A program made the translations under genes and the position numbers. Shown here piece by piece: positions 6,895 through 17,192 of a stretch of DNA of 59,803 nucleotides; the stretch's first letter is position 1; each line of letters starts with the position of its first letter. Under the pieces are notes generated by a model. It was given only the letters and a program-made list of their open reading frames with translations, made no database searches and was not told the origin of the DNA. This DNA comes from Phaeobacter sp. B1627. Lineage in GTDB: Bacteria; Pseudomonadota; Alphaproteobacteria; Rhodobacterales; Rhodobacteraceae. The stretch is from contig NZ_VCNK01000007.1 of NCBI RefSeq assembly GCF_006265095.1, positions 1-59,803 of the forward strand, read 5' to 3'.

Positions 6895-9800
6895 CTATTG
6901 CTCGGGGACCAGAATTTCCCTTTTGCCAACGTGGTTTGCGGATGAAACGAGGCCTTCTTCCTCCATCTGCTCCACCAACCTCGCGGCCTTGTTATAACCG
7001 ATCCCTAATTTGCGCTGGATGTAGGAGGTCGAACATTTGCGATCCTTGATCACAATCGCAACCGCCTGATCATAGAGCGCATCCTCGCTGCCCGTGTTGC
7101 CGCCGGTATTGAGCCCTAGCACCGCATCGATGTTTTCGGCCTTCTCGTCATCGGGACCATCCAGAACGCTGCCGACATAGTCGGGTGGGCCGAACTGCTT
7201 GAGATGGTTCACGACCTCCTCGACTTCTTCGTCCGACACGAATGGGCCGTGACAGCGGATCACCTTGGAGCCCCCGGCCATATAGAGCATGTCGCCCATG
7301 CCAAGCAGCTGCTCCGCGCCCATTTCGCCCAGGATGGTGCGGCTATCGACCTTCGAGGTCACCTGGAAGGAAATACGGGTCGGAAAGTTCGCCTTGATCG
7401 TACCGGTGATCACATCCACCGACGGCCGCTGCGTTGCCATGATCAGGTGAATGCCGCTGGCCCGTGCCATCTGGGCGAGGCGCTGGATGCAGGCCTCGAT
7501 TTCCTTGCCCGCCACCATCATCAGGTCGGCCATCTCATCCACGATCACCACGATATAGGGCAGGGTCTTGGGTTCGAACTCTTCGGTCTCGAATACCGGC
7601 TCTCCGGTGTCGTCGTCAAACCCGGTCTGCACGGTACGCGAGAACATTTCCCCCTTGGCCAGCGCCTCTTTGACCCGGCCATTGAAGCCCGCGATGTTAC
7701 GGACGCCCATCTTGGACATCTTGCGATAGCGGTCTTCCATCTCGCCCACGACCCATTTCAGCGCCACGACGGCCTTTTTCGGATCGGTCACAACCGGCGA
7801 CAGAAGATGCGGGATGCCGTCATAGACAGAGAGTTCCAGCATCTTCGGGTCGATCATGATCAGCCGGCATTCTTCCGGCGTCAACTTGTAGAGCAGAGAG
7901 AGGATCATGGTGTTGATGGCGACGGATTTACCGGAGCCGGTGGTCCCCGCAATCAACAGGTGCGGCATCTTGGCGAGATTGGCGACCACGCTGTCGCCGC
8001 CAATGTCCTTGCCCAGCGCCAGCGGCAGGTTCTGGTTGCCATCGCCAAAATCACGGCTGGCGAGAATTTCGCGCAGAACGACCTTTTCGCGATGCTCGTT
8101 GGGCAACTCGATGCCGATGACCGACCGGCCGGGCACCGTGGACACGCGCGCCGACAGTGCCGACATGGACCGGGCGATATCATCGGCCAGACCAATCACA
8201 CGAGAGGCCTTGAGGCCCGGAGCGGGTTCCAGTTCGTACATGGTGACGACCGGACCGGGGCGCACGGATACGATCTCGCCCTTGACGCCATAGTCGTCGA
8301 GAACCGATTCCAGCATGCGGGCGTTCTCTTCCAGCGCCTCATCGCTGAGATGCAGACGTTCGATACTGGAAGGATTGCTCAGCAATGACAGGGGCGGCAG
8401 TTCAAAGTCGCTGTCCCCGTCCTGAAACAGGTTGGGCTGGGCCTCGGCCCGGGCCCGGGTGGACGGCTGCACCGGCTTGCGCTGCGGCTGCTCCACAACG
8501 GCCTTGCGAGGTTCGGCGACCGGGATCTCCATCGGTGGTCTGACCTCTGCCCTCGGGGTGATCTGAACGCGCGGCGCAGCCAAATCCGGTCGAATATCTC
8601 CCTCGTCGGGATGGTCGCTCTCCATTCCGGCCGATGCGGCATAGGGCGTAATAGCGGACGTCGCAGGGTCGTCCGGCAGGTCCTCCGTGGCCACCTCATC
8701 CACCCAATAGGCGTCCGGCAGGGCGGAGGCGATGTCCATCGCCGCAGTGTGGGACGCCACAGGGGGGGCTGCCACAGGGGGTGTCACCTCGTGGAGTGAC
8801 GTGTGGAGTGTCGGGGCAGTGGGAATGGCGGTGGGAATGGCGGTGGCCGTGGCGGGGTCAGACAGCTGCGGATCGCCCCCGAGGGAGACCTCTCCGGCGC
8901 CCGGATTGAAGATCAGCGGCTCTGCGCGCTTGCCACGCCCCTTGGTCAGCGGCAGGTCGGCTTCGGGTCGCAGAGGTTCGCTCTGTGTGCGCCGAATTCG
9001 AACCGCATTTGCGATCTTTTGTGCGATCCGGTCGTCGCCGGGCGTGTCCGGGACAAACTCCAGTGGCTCCGGGTCGATCAATTCGGGCTCCGGCATCTGC
9101 ACAGGCTCCGGCTCGGTCCGGCGGATCAGGTTGGTTGCGCGGCTGAGCAAGCCGCCCCGCTCTCCGGTCGCGGCAGCCTGCGCGGGATCTTCGCCGCTGT
9201 CTTGCGGGTGCAGTCCGAATTGCGGCTCGGCCCGCAGGAATGCGCTGTCGGGAGAGGGATCGCTATAGACCAGCGGCGCGTCAGAGCCATAGGCCTCTGC
9301 GGCACCCGCCCGCAGGTCTGCGCGCCGAGTTTTCCAGTTCCGGACCCCCTGCACGCCACGGCGCGCCCCCAGCCCCAAAAGCCGGGCCAACGATGCATAG
9401 GCGAGGATCAGCCCGACCAGCAGGAACCGGCCAAGCCGGCCGAGTTCCGACCGGGTGAAGCCGAGCACGAAAGCCCCCAAGGCCAACATGCCAATCGCAG
9501 TCAGGAAAGACAGGGATTTGACCAGAAACGCCAATCCGAAGGGCAACAATGCCAACAGACCGCCCAATGCGGTGTTGCCGATCATTCCCCCGAGGCCAAA
9601 GCTGTGGAAGGTTGTCCACTCCGCTCCGGGCACCAGTGTTTCGCAATGAAGGGCAACGACAATCAGCCAGAACACCAGCATCAGAGCGGGCCACAGGATG
9701 CGTTCCTCGCCCTTGTGCAGCAGGAACCGCCCGCCCCAGACGAACAGGAAAACAGCGATCGCCCACGCCCCTTTCCCCAGAAAGGTAATCAGCAGGAACG

Positions 9801-10017
9801 CGATGGAAGCGCCGGTCTGACCGAGCCAATTCTGCACCGGCGCATCCGTCGACACCATCCAGTTGCTGTCATCGGGGGTGTAGGATCCGATGATCGCTGC
9901 CACCACAAGGCCAACGCCGATCAGCATCAGGCCGATCAATTCCTTGCCGCGCTTTTCGATGGCCGCCTGCATATTGCTGTCGAGCAACGGGTCCCTGCTT
10001 CGCGTCTGAAATGCCAT
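6895..10017 (-). CDS. ftsK: DNA translocase FtsK
   Basis: The protein has 1040 residues. The N-terminal ~210 contain several transmembrane helices (membrane anchor at the septum). A Pro/Ala-rich low-complexity linker follows to about residue 530. The motor has Walker A GTTGSGKS with Lys697 and a Walker B region ([12 protein letters not shown]). The C-terminal winged-helix gamma domain ([20 protein letters not shown]) reads KOPS-type sequences. FtsK pumps DNA at the division septum and activates dimer resolution. It is downstream of the aminotransferase gene on the same strand. The linker varies between species and here contains a short tandem repeat. Confidence 0.96.
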   Translation of the reverse strand: MAFQTRSRDPLLDSNMQAAIEKRGKELIGLMLIGVGLVVAAIIGSYTPDDSNWMVSTDAPVQNWLGQTGASIAFLLITFLGKGAWAIAVFLFVWGGRFLLHKGEERILWPALMLVFWLIVVALHCETLVPGAEWTTFHSFGLGGMIGNTALGGLLALLPFGLAFLVKSLSFLTAIGMLALGAFVLGFTRSELGRLGRFLLVGLILAYASLARLLGLGARRGVQGVRNWKTRRADLRAGAAEAYGSDAPLVYSDPSPDSAFLRAEPQFGLHPQDSGEDPAQAAATGERGGLLSRATNLIRRTEPEPVQMPEPELIDPEPLEFVPDTPGDDRIAQKIANAVRIRRTQSEPLRPEADLPLTKGRGKRAEPLIFNPGAGEVSLGGDPQLSDPATATAIPTAIPTAPTLHTSLHEVTPPVAAPPVASHTAAMDIASALPDAYWVDEVATEDLPDDPATSAITPYAASAGMESDHPDEGDIRPDLAAPRVQITPRAEVRPPMEIPVAEPRKAVVEQPQRKPVQPSTRARAEAQPNLFQDGDSDFELPPLSLLSNPSSIERLHLSDEALEENARMLESVLDDYGVKGEIVSVRPGPVVTMYELEPAPGLKASRVIGLADDIARSMSALSARVSTVPGRSVIGIELPNEHREKVVLREILASRDFGDGNQNLPLALGKDIGGDSVVANLAKMPHLLIAGTTGSGKSVAINTMILSLLYKLTPEECRLIMIDPKMLELSVYDGIPHLLSPVVTDPKKAVVALKWVVGEMEDRYRKMSKMGVRNIAGFNGRVKEALAKGEMFSRTVQTGFDDDTGEPVFETEEFEPKTLPYIVVIVDEMADLMMVAGKEIEACIQRLAQMARASGIHLIMATQRPSVDVITGTIKANFPTRISFQVTSKVDSRTILGEMGAEQLLGMGDMLYMAGGSKVIRCHGPFVSDEEVEEVVNHLKQFGPPDYVGSVLDGPDDEKAENIDAVLGLNTGGNTGSEDALYDQAVAIVIKDRKCSTSYIQRKLGIGYNKAARLVEQMEEEGLVSSANHVGKREILVPEQ
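8819..8842. repeat. Two 12-base tandem units inside the ftsK linker
   Basis: Two copies of GTGGGAATGGCG (8819-8830 and 8831-8842) encode repeated Ala-Ile-Pro-Thr in the disordered FtsK linker on the minus strand. The flanks are similarly repetitive (GTGG and GCCACAGGGGG motifs). Copy number probably varies between strains, with no expected effect on the motor. Confidence 0.6.
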
Positions 10018-10145
10018 GCCTACCTCAGTTCATTCTCGCGGAGCGTGCTGGCTGTTTCGCTCTTGGGGCAGCCCCGCGGTGGTGTTTCGTCTTGTTTTGG
10101 CCCACGCCCGACAGAGATCGGTCGCGGAGGCCTATCTCATCGTGT

Positions 10146-11324
10146 TCAATAAAGACAACCGCGCAGGGCCAGCAGCGCCTGCCGAGTCTCGTCCGGCGGT
10201 GCAACAAGCGCCACGCGGATATATCCATGACCGGGGTTTTCTGCCCCCTCGCCCTGCGCCAGATATGCGCCGGGCAATACCCGAACGCCGGTGGCCTGCC
10301 AGAGCTTCAGCGCAGCCGCCTCGCCGTCCGCAACCGGCAGCCATAGGAAAAAGCCGGCCTCGGGAGGCATATAGCCGTCAAGACCTGCGAACACCTCGTC
10401 TGCGATACGGTATTTCTCCTGGTACAACGCGCGGTTTTCACTGACGTGACCCTCATCGGCCCAGACTTTTGCCGCCGCCGCCTGCAGTGGGCCGGGCATC
10501 GGAGCGCCGGAATAGGCCCGCAGCTTTTTCACCTGCACCAGCGTTTCCGGACCGCCCGCAAGCAGGCCCGATCGCAGTCCCGGCAGGTTCGACCGTTTCG
10601 ACAGCGAATTGAACAGGACGATCCGCTCGGGGTCCGTTCCCAGTTCATCCGACACCGTCAGCGCCCCGACCGGCGCAATATCGCGGTAGATTTCGGAATA
10701 GCATTCATCCGCGAAAATCTTGAAATCATACTTTTCTGCCAGGCGGATCAGCCGCTCCCAATAGGCACGGGACGCCACCGCGCCCTGTGGGTTCGCAGGC
10801 GAGCAGACGTAGGCGATGGCGGTTCGGTTCAGCACATCCTCGGGCAGAGAGGCGTAATCCGGCAAGTGACCGGTCGCCTCGGTCGCGGGCACGAAAACAG
10901 GCTCTGCCGCGACCGAAATCGCCGCGATCATATAGACCTGATAGAAGGGGTTGGGGATCAGAACGACGGGGCGCTGGCCGTTCTTCTCTTCCGGGCAGAG
11001 CGCCATCGCCGCATTGTACAGCCCTTCGCGGGTGCCATTGAGCGCCATGAGGCGGCTGGCCGGATCCAGGGTCACCCCGTAGCGCAGCGCGGCCCAGTCG
11101 GCCATCGCCCCGCGCAGATCGTCGCTGCCCTCGTTTTGCGGGTAGCGGTTGAACCCTGCGGCATTCTCCACGATCACATCCGTGACCCAGGACGGAAATG
11201 CATGGCGCGGTTCACCAATGGTCAGATGCACCACATCGCCACCGGGCGCGTGATGGTCCAAAAGCGCCCGAAGACGCGGAAACGCGTAGGGCGGCAGGCG
11301 GGAGAACCGCTCGGGAAACTTCAT
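10146..11324 (-). CDS. Class I/II PLP aminotransferase, DapC-like
   Basis: The protein has 392 residues. The PLP-binding Lys243 sits in NSLSKRSNLPGLRSG, preceded by CSPANPQGAV and ADECYSEIY (the conserved Asn and Asp/Tyr that hold PLP). The SKRSNLPGLRSG signature fits the DapC/ArgD-like branch, in which N-succinyl-diaminopimelate is made for lysine and peptidoglycan synthesis. The substrate cannot be proven from sequence alone. It lies between the amidase and ftsK genes on one strand, with about 110 to 130 bases on either side. Confidence 0.82.
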   Translation of the reverse strand: MKFPERFSRLPPYAFPRLRALLDHHAPGGDVVHLTIGEPRHAFPSWVTDVIVENAAGFNRYPQNEGSDDLRGAMADWAALRYGVTLDPASRLMALNGTREGLYNAAMALCPEEKNGQRPVVLIPNPFYQVYMIAAISVAAEPVFVPATEATGHLPDYASLPEDVLNRTAIAYVCSPANPQGAVASRAYWERLIRLAEKYDFKIFADECYSEIYRDIAPVGALTVSDELGTDPERIVLFNSLSKRSNLPGLRSGLLAGGPETLVQVKKLRAYSGAPMPGPLQAAAAKVWADEGHVSENRALYQEKYRIADEVFAGLDGYMPPEAGFFLWLPVADGEAAALKLWQATGVRVLPGAYLAQGEGAENPGHGYIRVALVAPPDETRQALLALRGCLY

Positions 11325-11431
11325 GTCTGTGCCTCAATGCCGGGATCGTGATCGCCCCGTTTGTCCCGCAGGGTACAGTCCAAACAGGGTTCCGTCCACC
11401 CACTGACGCCGCGGATGGGACAGTGTTGCTT

Positions 11432-12763
11432 TCAGGCCAATGCGGCCTCAACCCCTGCACCGATGCGCAGCAGGGCCTCTTCACAGTCGGGCTGACCAAG
11501 AACCTGCAGCCCGCAGCTCGGATGGCCCGTCGGCAGGGACAATCCGCAGACCCCCATCAGATTGCCGATCCGCGTGTTCCTCAGCGCCATCAGGTTTGAT
11601 GTCACGTAGTAGTCATGGTCCGTTTGCAGACGGGCGAGATTCGGTGGCAGGATCGGCGCAGCAGGCAGCAGGACCGCGTCAAACCCCGCGACCGCCTGAT
11701 CCCAGTCCATGCGGATCTGTTCGAGTTTCGCCCAGGCTGCCACATAGTCTGCGCCGGAAAATTCTGCTCCCGCACGGAACCGGGCAAGAATCTCCGGGAA
11801 CATCAGGTCCGGCATCGCTTCGATCACGTCCTTCCAAAGCCCGTAGGCCTCGGTCGTGAACAGGATCGGGCTCAGCGCCATCGCATCGGGCAATGTGGGG
11901 ATCTCCAATGGGACGATCTCCGCGCCGGCATCCCGAAGCCTGGTGAGGGCTTCCGCATGGGCGGCCGCCACTTCGGGGGCAAGATTGTCCTTTGCCACAG
12001 TCTGCAGGTCGGCAAACCGCTTTCCTTCGGCCGTGGCCCCTTCCAGATCCGGCGCGGTGCCCGTCCCCTCGACAAGGGCCAACAACAATGACGCATCCTC
12101 GACGGTGCGTGCCAGGGGGCCGATTGTGTCGAACTTCAGACAGAGGGGGACGACGCCCTCAAGGCTGACCCGGCCGGCCGTGGTCTTCAGCCCCACCAGA
12201 TCGTTCCACGCAGACGGGATCCGCACGGATCCGCCCGTATCAGATCCGATCGCCCCCGCCGCCAGACCGAAAGCTACCGACGCCGCCGCACCGGAGGAAG
12301 ATCCGCCGGGAACAGCCGCCGGGTCGTTGACACAAGGGGGTGTTTCCTTGATCGGGTTCAGGCCCAGCCCGGAAAAGGCCAGCTCGCTCATATGGGTCTT
12401 GCCGAGACACACGGCCCCCATCGCGGTCGCGGTTTCCAGCACCAGCGCATCCGCTTCCGGTACCCGCCCCCTGAGCAGGTCAGAGCCGGACTCCGTGGCG
12501 ACCCCCGCACTGTCGAACAGATCCTTCCAGCTGAGCGGAACCCCGTCGAGCGGCGATCGTCGCAGGCCGGCCTTCGCACGGGCCTGTGCGGCCTTTGCCT
12601 CCGCCCGAGCGCGCTCTGCCGTGACCTGCGTGTAGATCCGGCCGGCTTCCGGATGCGCGGCGATGGCCGCCAGAAAGGTCTCCGTCAGCGCGACAGGATC
12701 AATCTCGCCCGCGCCGATGCCGCGCCCCAATTGCGCCGCGCTCATGGTCAGCCAGTCCTGCAT
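11432..12763 (-). CDS. Amidase signature family enzyme
   Basis: The Ser-cisSer-Lys triad is visible: Lys80 in PLSWKDLFD, the cis Ser near residue 157 in GGSSSGAAASV, and the nucleophile Ser179 in GSDTGGSVRIP. The start at 12763 (443 residues) is chosen because GAGGAGG lies seven bases upstream; a longer frame to 13018 adds unrelated basic sequence and would overlap the divergent gene. Family members hydrolyse amides, including GatA, but there are no gatB/gatC neighbours here, so this is probably a catabolic or detoxifying amidase of unknown substrate. Confidence 0.85.
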   Translation of the reverse strand: MQDWLTMSAAQLGRGIGAGEIDPVALTETFLAAIAAHPEAGRIYTQVTAERARAEAKAAQARAKAGLRRSPLDGVPLSWKDLFDSAGVATESGSDLLRGRVPEADALVLETATAMGAVCLGKTHMSELAFSGLGLNPIKETPPCVNDPAAVPGGSSSGAAASVAFGLAAGAIGSDTGGSVRIPSAWNDLVGLKTTAGRVSLEGVVPLCLKFDTIGPLARTVEDASLLLALVEGTGTAPDLEGATAEGKRFADLQTVAKDNLAPEVAAAHAEALTRLRDAGAEIVPLEIPTLPDAMALSPILFTTEAYGLWKDVIEAMPDLMFPEILARFRAGAEFSGADYVAAWAKLEQIRMDWDQAVAGFDAVLLPAAPILPPNLARLQTDHDYYVTSNLMALRNTRIGNLMGVCGLSLPTGHPSCGLQVLGQPDCEEALLRIGAGVEAALA

Positions 12764-12951
12764 CCCCGTGCCTCCTCGTAACGGCCGCTTCTGAGGGCCG
12801 AATTTCTCTTGGCGCCACCGTAGCGACCCGATTGCACGGGCACAATCCTGCCGGATGCCACGTCGGGACAGGATCACGCCGAGACAGGATGATGTCCGAC
12901 CTGCGGCAGCTTGACCATGGACAATTCCCTCTCTGGCGGCATAGTGCCCCC

Positions 12952-14178
12952 ATGACAGATTTACGTGATATCCTGATCGTCGGCGGCGGATTGAACGGCC
13001 CTGCCCTTGCGCTTGCACTGGCGCAGGCCGGCCATGGGGTCACCCTGATCGACGCCCTGCCCGCCTCCACCCGGCAGGACGATGCGTTCGACGGGAGATC
13101 CTACGCTCTCGCGCTGGCCTCGACCCGCCTGTTGCAGCAAATCGGTGTCTGGTCCCATCTTGACGGCCACACGCAGCCCATGACCGAGATCAAGGTGAGC
13201 GATGGCAGCGCCGGACAAGGGGCCGCACCGTTCTTTCTGCATTTCGAGGAAAGCGATCTCGACGACGGCCCGATGGGCTATATGGTCGAGGACAGGTTTC
13301 TGCGCCGCGCCCTGATGAAGGCGATGGCAGACACGCCCGGCCTCACCCAGCTGTCCGGGCGCCGCGTGGTGTCGCAATCGGTCAGCGCAAATGCCGTCAC
13401 TGTGACGCTGGATGATGACACTCAGATCACCGGAGCGCTTCTGGTCGGGGCTGACGGCCGCCAGAGCGGCACCGCCGCGCGCGCGGGCATCCGGCGCACG
13501 GGCTGGGACTACGGGCAAACTGCGCTGGTCTGTGCCATCGCGCACGAGCTGCCGCACCATGGAATAGCCCATCAGTTCTTCATGCCGCCTGGCCCGCTGG
13601 CGATCCTGCCGCTGCCCGGCAATCGCTCCTCCATTGTCTGGAGTGAAAGCCATGCAGAAGCCGCGCGCATTCATGCCATGGACGACGCCGGCTACCTTGC
13701 GGCCCTGCAACCCAGATTTGGCTCGTTTCTCGGAGAGATCTCACTGGCGGGCAAACGCTACAGCTACCCGCTGAAGCTGAGCCTCGCCAATTCATTTTTC
13801 AGTCAGCGGCTGGCGCTGGTGGGCGATGCGGCGCATGGGCTGCATCCGATCGCCGGGCAGGGGCTCAACGCAGGGCTGCGCGATATTGCCAGCCTGGCCG
13901 AGGTCCTGACCGATGCGCGGCGCAGGGGCGAAGACCCGGCCAGCCCGCTGGTTCTGGCCCGCTATCAACAGTGGCGCCGCTTTGACACAACCTCGCTTGC
14001 GCTGGCCACCGACACGTTCAACAGGTTGTTTTCAAACGACAACCCGATCCTTCGCGCGGCCCGGGATCTGGGCCTCGGGCTGACCAACGCTGTCCCTTCC
14101 CTGCGCCGGGGGTTTGTCAGAGAGGCCGCAGGCCTGTCCGGTGACCTGCCGAGACTGTTGCAGGGGCGCCCCCTCTGA
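12952..14178 (+). CDS. UbiH/UbiF/Coq6-family FAD-dependent monooxygenase
   Basis: The protein has 408 residues. The N-terminal dinucleotide fold reads GGGLNGPALALALAQAG. The mid-protein segment LLVGADGRQS holds the GD-type motif, and the C-terminal FAD motif is GDAAHGLHPIAGQGLN. Members hydroxylate the ring of ubiquinone precursors; which position (UbiH, UbiF, UbiI or UbiL type) cannot be told by eye. The ATG at 12952 gives the normal N-terminus; the longer frame upstream overlaps the promoter space of the divergent amidase gene. It converges with the Trm112 gene 12 bases away. Confidence 0.88.
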   Translation: MTDLRDILIVGGGLNGPALALALAQAGHGVTLIDALPASTRQDDAFDGRSYALALASTRLLQQIGVWSHLDGHTQPMTEIKVSDGSAGQGAAPFFLHFEESDLDDGPMGYMVEDRFLRRALMKAMADTPGLTQLSGRRVVSQSVSANAVTVTLDDDTQITGALLVGADGRQSGTAARAGIRRTGWDYGQTALVCAIAHELPHHGIAHQFFMPPGPLAILPLPGNRSSIVWSESHAEAARIHAMDDAGYLAALQPRFGSFLGEISLAGKRYSYPLKLSLANSFFSQRLALVGDAAHGLHPIAGQGLNAGLRDIASLAEVLTDARRRGEDPASPLVLARYQQWRRFDTTSLALATDTFNRLFSNDNPILRAARDLGLGLTNAVPSLRRGFVREAAGLSGDLPRLLQGRPL

Positions 14179-14190
14179 GGCGCGGTGCCC

Positions 14191-14376
14191 CTACTCCAGC
14201 GGTCGCGCTTCGTCGGTCAACATCACCGGAATTCCGTTGCGGATCGGAAAGGCCAGATTGGCCGAGCGGGAGATCAGCTCCTGCGCCTCGGCATTATACT
14301 CCAACACCCTATGGGACACCGGGCAGACCAGCGCTTCGAGCATGCGGCGATCAAACGCAGGACTATGATCCGTCAT
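14191..14376 (-). CDS. Trm112-family small protein
   Basis: The protein has 61 residues: [19 protein letters not shown], then a hydrophobic strand ending [19 protein letters not shown], the UPF0434/Trm112 pattern. Most members have a Zn ribbon; here only one Cys of the usual CP-C pair is left (CPVSH). In eukaryotes and archaea Trm112 activates methyltransferases; the bacterial role is unclear. The start overlaps the stop of the Lon-N gene by ATGA, so translation is coupled. Confidence 0.85.
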   Translation of the reverse strand: MTDHSPAFDRRMLEALVCPVSHRVLEYNAEAQELISRSANLAFPIRNGIPVMLTDEARPLE

Positions 14377-15017
14377 TGTAGTTTTTCCTCAAGCGAGCCG
14401 CCGCGAAGGGCGAATTCCAAAAGTGTGACAAGCGTTTTTCGACGCGCGGTCAGGCTCGAAGCCTCAAGCAGAGCCTGCTTGTCCTCCGGTTCAAAGTCCA
14501 GCAGCATCGACAGCGAATTCACCAACAGCTCATCACCTGCCTCTTCCAATGCGCCCCAGTCAGTCGATAGGCCGCGCGCATCCATATAGCGCCCCAGCAA
14601 CGCCATCATCGTTGCCCGGTCAAACCCCTCATCTGTTTCCGTCCGGCCCAGATCCGTCTCAAAGCCGGACCAATCCACAACACAGCGCCGATAGGGCGTG
14701 AAGCCCTCGACTTCCGTCTTCAGGTGGTACCGCGATATTCCGCACAGGGTGATGAAATAGCGGCCATCTTCGGTTTCAGAGAATTGCGTCACCCGCCCGG
14801 CACAACCGACCCCATAGAGCCCGGACCCATCTCCGGACCGCCCGCCATTCGGTTGCATCATGCCGATCACCCGCTCGCGGGTCTTGAGAGCATCCTCCAG
14901 CATCTGCAGGTAGCATGGTTCAAAAATATGAAGGGGCAACTTTGCCCGAGGCAACAAGAGCGCCCCGGGCAATGGGAAAATCGGAATGGTATTGGGCAGA
15001 TCCGCGATTTTTATCAT
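14373..15017 (-). CDS. Lon protease N-terminal (LAN) domain protein
   Basis: The protein has 214 residues. It begins with a typical LON substrate-binding start ([24 protein letters not shown]) and keeps G-V-G-C-A-G and R-Y-x-L core motifs. It has neither the AAA+ nor the protease part of Lon, so it is a stand-alone LON-domain protein of unknown job. It follows the CnoX-like thioredoxin gene by 27 bases and overlaps the Trm112 gene, giving a three-gene unit common in Rhodobacteraceae. Confidence 0.88.
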   Translation of the reverse strand: MIKIADLPNTIPIFPLPGALLLPRAKLPLHIFEPCYLQMLEDALKTRERVIGMMQPNGGRSGDGSGLYGVGCAGRVTQFSETEDGRYFITLCGISRYHLKTEVEGFTPYRRCVVDWSGFETDLGRTETDEGFDRATMMALLGRYMDARGLSTDWGALEEAGDELLVNSLSMLLDFEPEDKQALLEASSLTARRKTLVTLLEFALRGGSLEEKLQ

Positions 15018-15044
15018 GAAAGGGAACTTAGCGCGGCGACCGCC

Positions 15045-15980
15045 TCAGGCAAATATCAGCGAGCTCAGCTTGCGCCGCCCGTTCAGGACCACCGGATCAT
15101 TGGGCTTCAACGCATCGAAAATGGTGAAGAGCTGGGCCTTGGCCGCGCCGTCGTTCCATTCGCGGTCACGGCGGAAAAGATCCAGCAATTCGGTCACTGC
15201 AGCCTCTGCATCACCTGCCGCGTGCAGGGCCTGCGCCAGATCGAAACGGGCCTGCAGATTGTCAGGATCCGCATCCACAGCCGCCCGCAGCTCTGCAACA
15301 GGGCCTGCGTTTTCTGCCTGCCGGGCCAGTTCTATCTGCGCATGGGCCGCTTCGATTTCAGGCGCGGTGGAGATCTCTGCCGGGGCGCCGTTCAGCACGG
15401 CCTCAGCCTGATCCAGCTCTCCCAATGCGACATGGCACCGCGCCAGACCGCCGTAGGCAGCCGCGTTTTGATCGTCTTCGCCCATGATCGCAGCAAAGAC
15501 CTGCGCCGCGTCAGAGGCCGCGCCCTCTTCCAGCATTTGTTCGGCCGTTTCCAACGCCTCGCCAAGACCGCCGTCCGCGGTTCCACCAGCGGCCTCTGCA
15601 ATGCGCTGCAGAAAGGCGTCGATTTCAGATTGCGATTGGGCCCCTTGAAACATGTCCAGCGGACGGCCCTGATAGAAGGCAACGACCGTCGGGATCGACT
15701 GTAGCGGCAGACCCTGCTGGGCCAGCGCCGAGGCCAGACGCTGGTTTTCATCCACGTTGATCTTGGCCATGCGGACCGCGCCTTTGGCCTTGGTCACGGC
15801 AGCTTCCAACATGGGGCCGAGCGTCTTGCAGGGGCCGCACCACGGGGCCCAGAAATCCACAATGACCGGGATCTCCATGGAGGCATCAACCACCTCCTGC
15901 ATGAAGGTCGCTTCGGTCACATCCTTGATGAGATCGCTCGCAGGGGCTGCGGCGCCCGCTCCGCCCAGAATATCCATCAT
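15045..15980 (-). CDS. Thioredoxin-fold co-chaperone with TPR tail (CnoX/YbbN family)
   Basis: The protein has 311 residues. An N-terminal thioredoxin domain carries an intact WCGPC site (Cys48, Cys51). An Ala/Glu-rich helical tail of TPR-like repeats (residues ~140-300) follows. E. coli YbbN lacks the second Cys and acts as a chlorinated-protein holdase; an intact CGPC, as here, suggests redox activity as in Caulobacter CnoX. No signal peptide, so cytoplasmic. Two adjacent ATGs (15980 and 15977) compete; a GGAG sits just upstream. Confidence 0.87.
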   Translation of the reverse strand: MMDILGGAGAAAPASDLIKDVTEATFMQEVVDASMEIPVIVDFWAPWCGPCKTLGPMLEAAVTKAKGAVRMAKINVDENQRLASALAQQGLPLQSIPTVVAFYQGRPLDMFQGAQSQSEIDAFLQRIAEAAGGTADGGLGEALETAEQMLEEGAASDAAQVFAAIMGEDDQNAAAYGGLARCHVALGELDQAEAVLNGAPAEISTAPEIEAAHAQIELARQAENAGPVAELRAAVDADPDNLQARFDLAQALHAAGDAEAAVTELLDLFRRDREWNDGAAKAQLFTIFDALKPNDPVVLNGRRKLSSLIFA

Positions 15981-16095
15981 CGCTCCGCTCTCCTGTAGTC
16001 AGTTGCGCCTTATATGCGGCCTCAGCCCGAGAAAACCAAGAGATGACTTTCGCATCTGCGCAGATCGCAGCCTCCGCTGTGCCAGTGGCGCCGGG

Positions 16096-16884
16096 TCAGA
16101 GATCGAAGGTTGCAAAAACCGGTGCGTGGTCACTGGGTTTTTCCCAACCCCGGGCGGCGCGCAGGATCCGGCTGGAATGCGCGGCCTGCGAGATATCCGA
16201 CGTCGACCAGATGTGATCGAGACGCCGCCCCTTGTCGGCCGCATCCCAATCCTTTGCGCGGTAGCTCCACCAGCTGTAGAGCAGCCCTTCGGGGATATCG
16301 TTGCGGGTGACATCGCTCCAGCCGCCTGCCTCCATGACCTGCTCCAGATGCGCCACCTCGACCGGCGTGTGGCTGACGATCTTCAACAGCTTCTTGTGAT
16401 CCCAGACGTCGTCTTCGCGCGGCGCAATGTTCAAATCACCGACCAGTACGGATTTCTCGGGTCGTTCCGCATGGAACCAATCCCGCATTTCGGTCAGATA
16501 ATCGAGCTTCTGGCCAAACTTCACGTTTTTCTCGCGATCTGGCTCGTCGCCACCGGCGGGGACGTAAAAATTGTGGATCGTCACACCGTTCTCCAACCGG
16601 CCCGCGACATGGCGGGCGTGGCCGAGGCTGGCAAAATCCTTGTCCCCGACGTCCTCGATCGGCAAGCGGGAGAGGATCGCGACGCCGTTGTATCCCTTCT
16701 GCCCACGCGCGACCATATGCGTGTATCCGATGTCGTGAAACGCCTGCAGCGGGATCTTGTCCACCGGGCTTTTGCACTCCTGAAGACACAGAACGTCGGG
16801 GCCTTCCTCCGCCAGCAGCTTCAGCACGATCGGCTCGCGCAGGCGGACGGAGTTTATGTTCCAGGTGGCGAGGGTAAACGGCAT
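16096..16884 (-). CDS. xth: Exodeoxyribonuclease III (AP endonuclease)
   Basis: The protein has 262 residues. The EEP-nuclease motifs are in order: ATWNINSVR, LCLQECKSP (metal-binding Glu), YNGVAILSR, VGDLNIAPREDDVWD (catalytic Asp and Asn) and GRRLDHIWS then PSDHAPV (catalytic His). It cleaves AP sites and removes blocked 3' ends in base excision repair. I choose the ATG at 16884; the longer open frame to 17091 is a basic extension without family counterpart. Confidence 0.93.
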   Translation of the reverse strand: MPFTLATWNINSVRLREPIVLKLLAEEGPDVLCLQECKSPVDKIPLQAFHDIGYTHMVARGQKGYNGVAILSRLPIEDVGDKDFASLGHARHVAGRLENGVTIHNFYVPAGGDEPDREKNVKFGQKLDYLTEMRDWFHAERPEKSVLVGDLNIAPREDDVWDHKKLLKIVSHTPVEVAHLEQVMEAGGWSDVTRNDIPEGLLYSWWSYRAKDWDAADKGRRLDHIWSTSDISQAAHSSRILRAARGWEKPSDHAPVFATFDL

Positions 16885-17192
16885 TCGGCTTCTCAATCTC
16901 TGGCAAGGGTTTGGGGGGATATTGCCCGCAGGGACATCAGGATACCAGAGGGGCCGCCCTGCTTTTCTGCTCTTTCGCGCGACCGGTCTGCGGCAAAAGA
17001 TCCGGCCTGCACCACAACCCGCACCGAAACCTGCGGCAAAAAAAGACCGGGCACGAGGCCCGGCCAGTCCAACAGGGAGGATGCATATCATAACCCGGAT
17101 ATGCGCGGGGTCTCATATTCGATTGCGGTCTGATCGGGGAACGCAGGACAACCGATCTTGTTCCATTCAGGCCACCAATTTAACTGATCGGC
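16885..17192. other. Intergenic region between xth and the response regulator gene
   Basis: There are 308 bases with no gene. It holds the terminator of the upstream response regulator (17038-17063, listed) and the promoter space of xth. Nothing else stands out. Confidence 0.6.
17038..17063 (-). terminator. Rho-independent terminator of the response regulator gene
   Basis: On the minus strand a CCGGGC-loop-GCCCGG stem (17047-17063) is followed, after TC, by seven T residues (plus-strand A run 17038-17044). It lies about 130 bases after the stop codon of the OmpR-type gene. Confidence 0.85.

Noticed and set aside
7204-8388. 394-residue open frame antisense to ftsK
   Set aside because: His/Asp-rich with no domain; explained by high GC opposite the FtsK motor.
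8803-10152. 449-residue open frame antisense to the ftsK N-terminus
   Set aside because: Gln/Arg-rich, low complexity, no start signal; shadow of ftsK.
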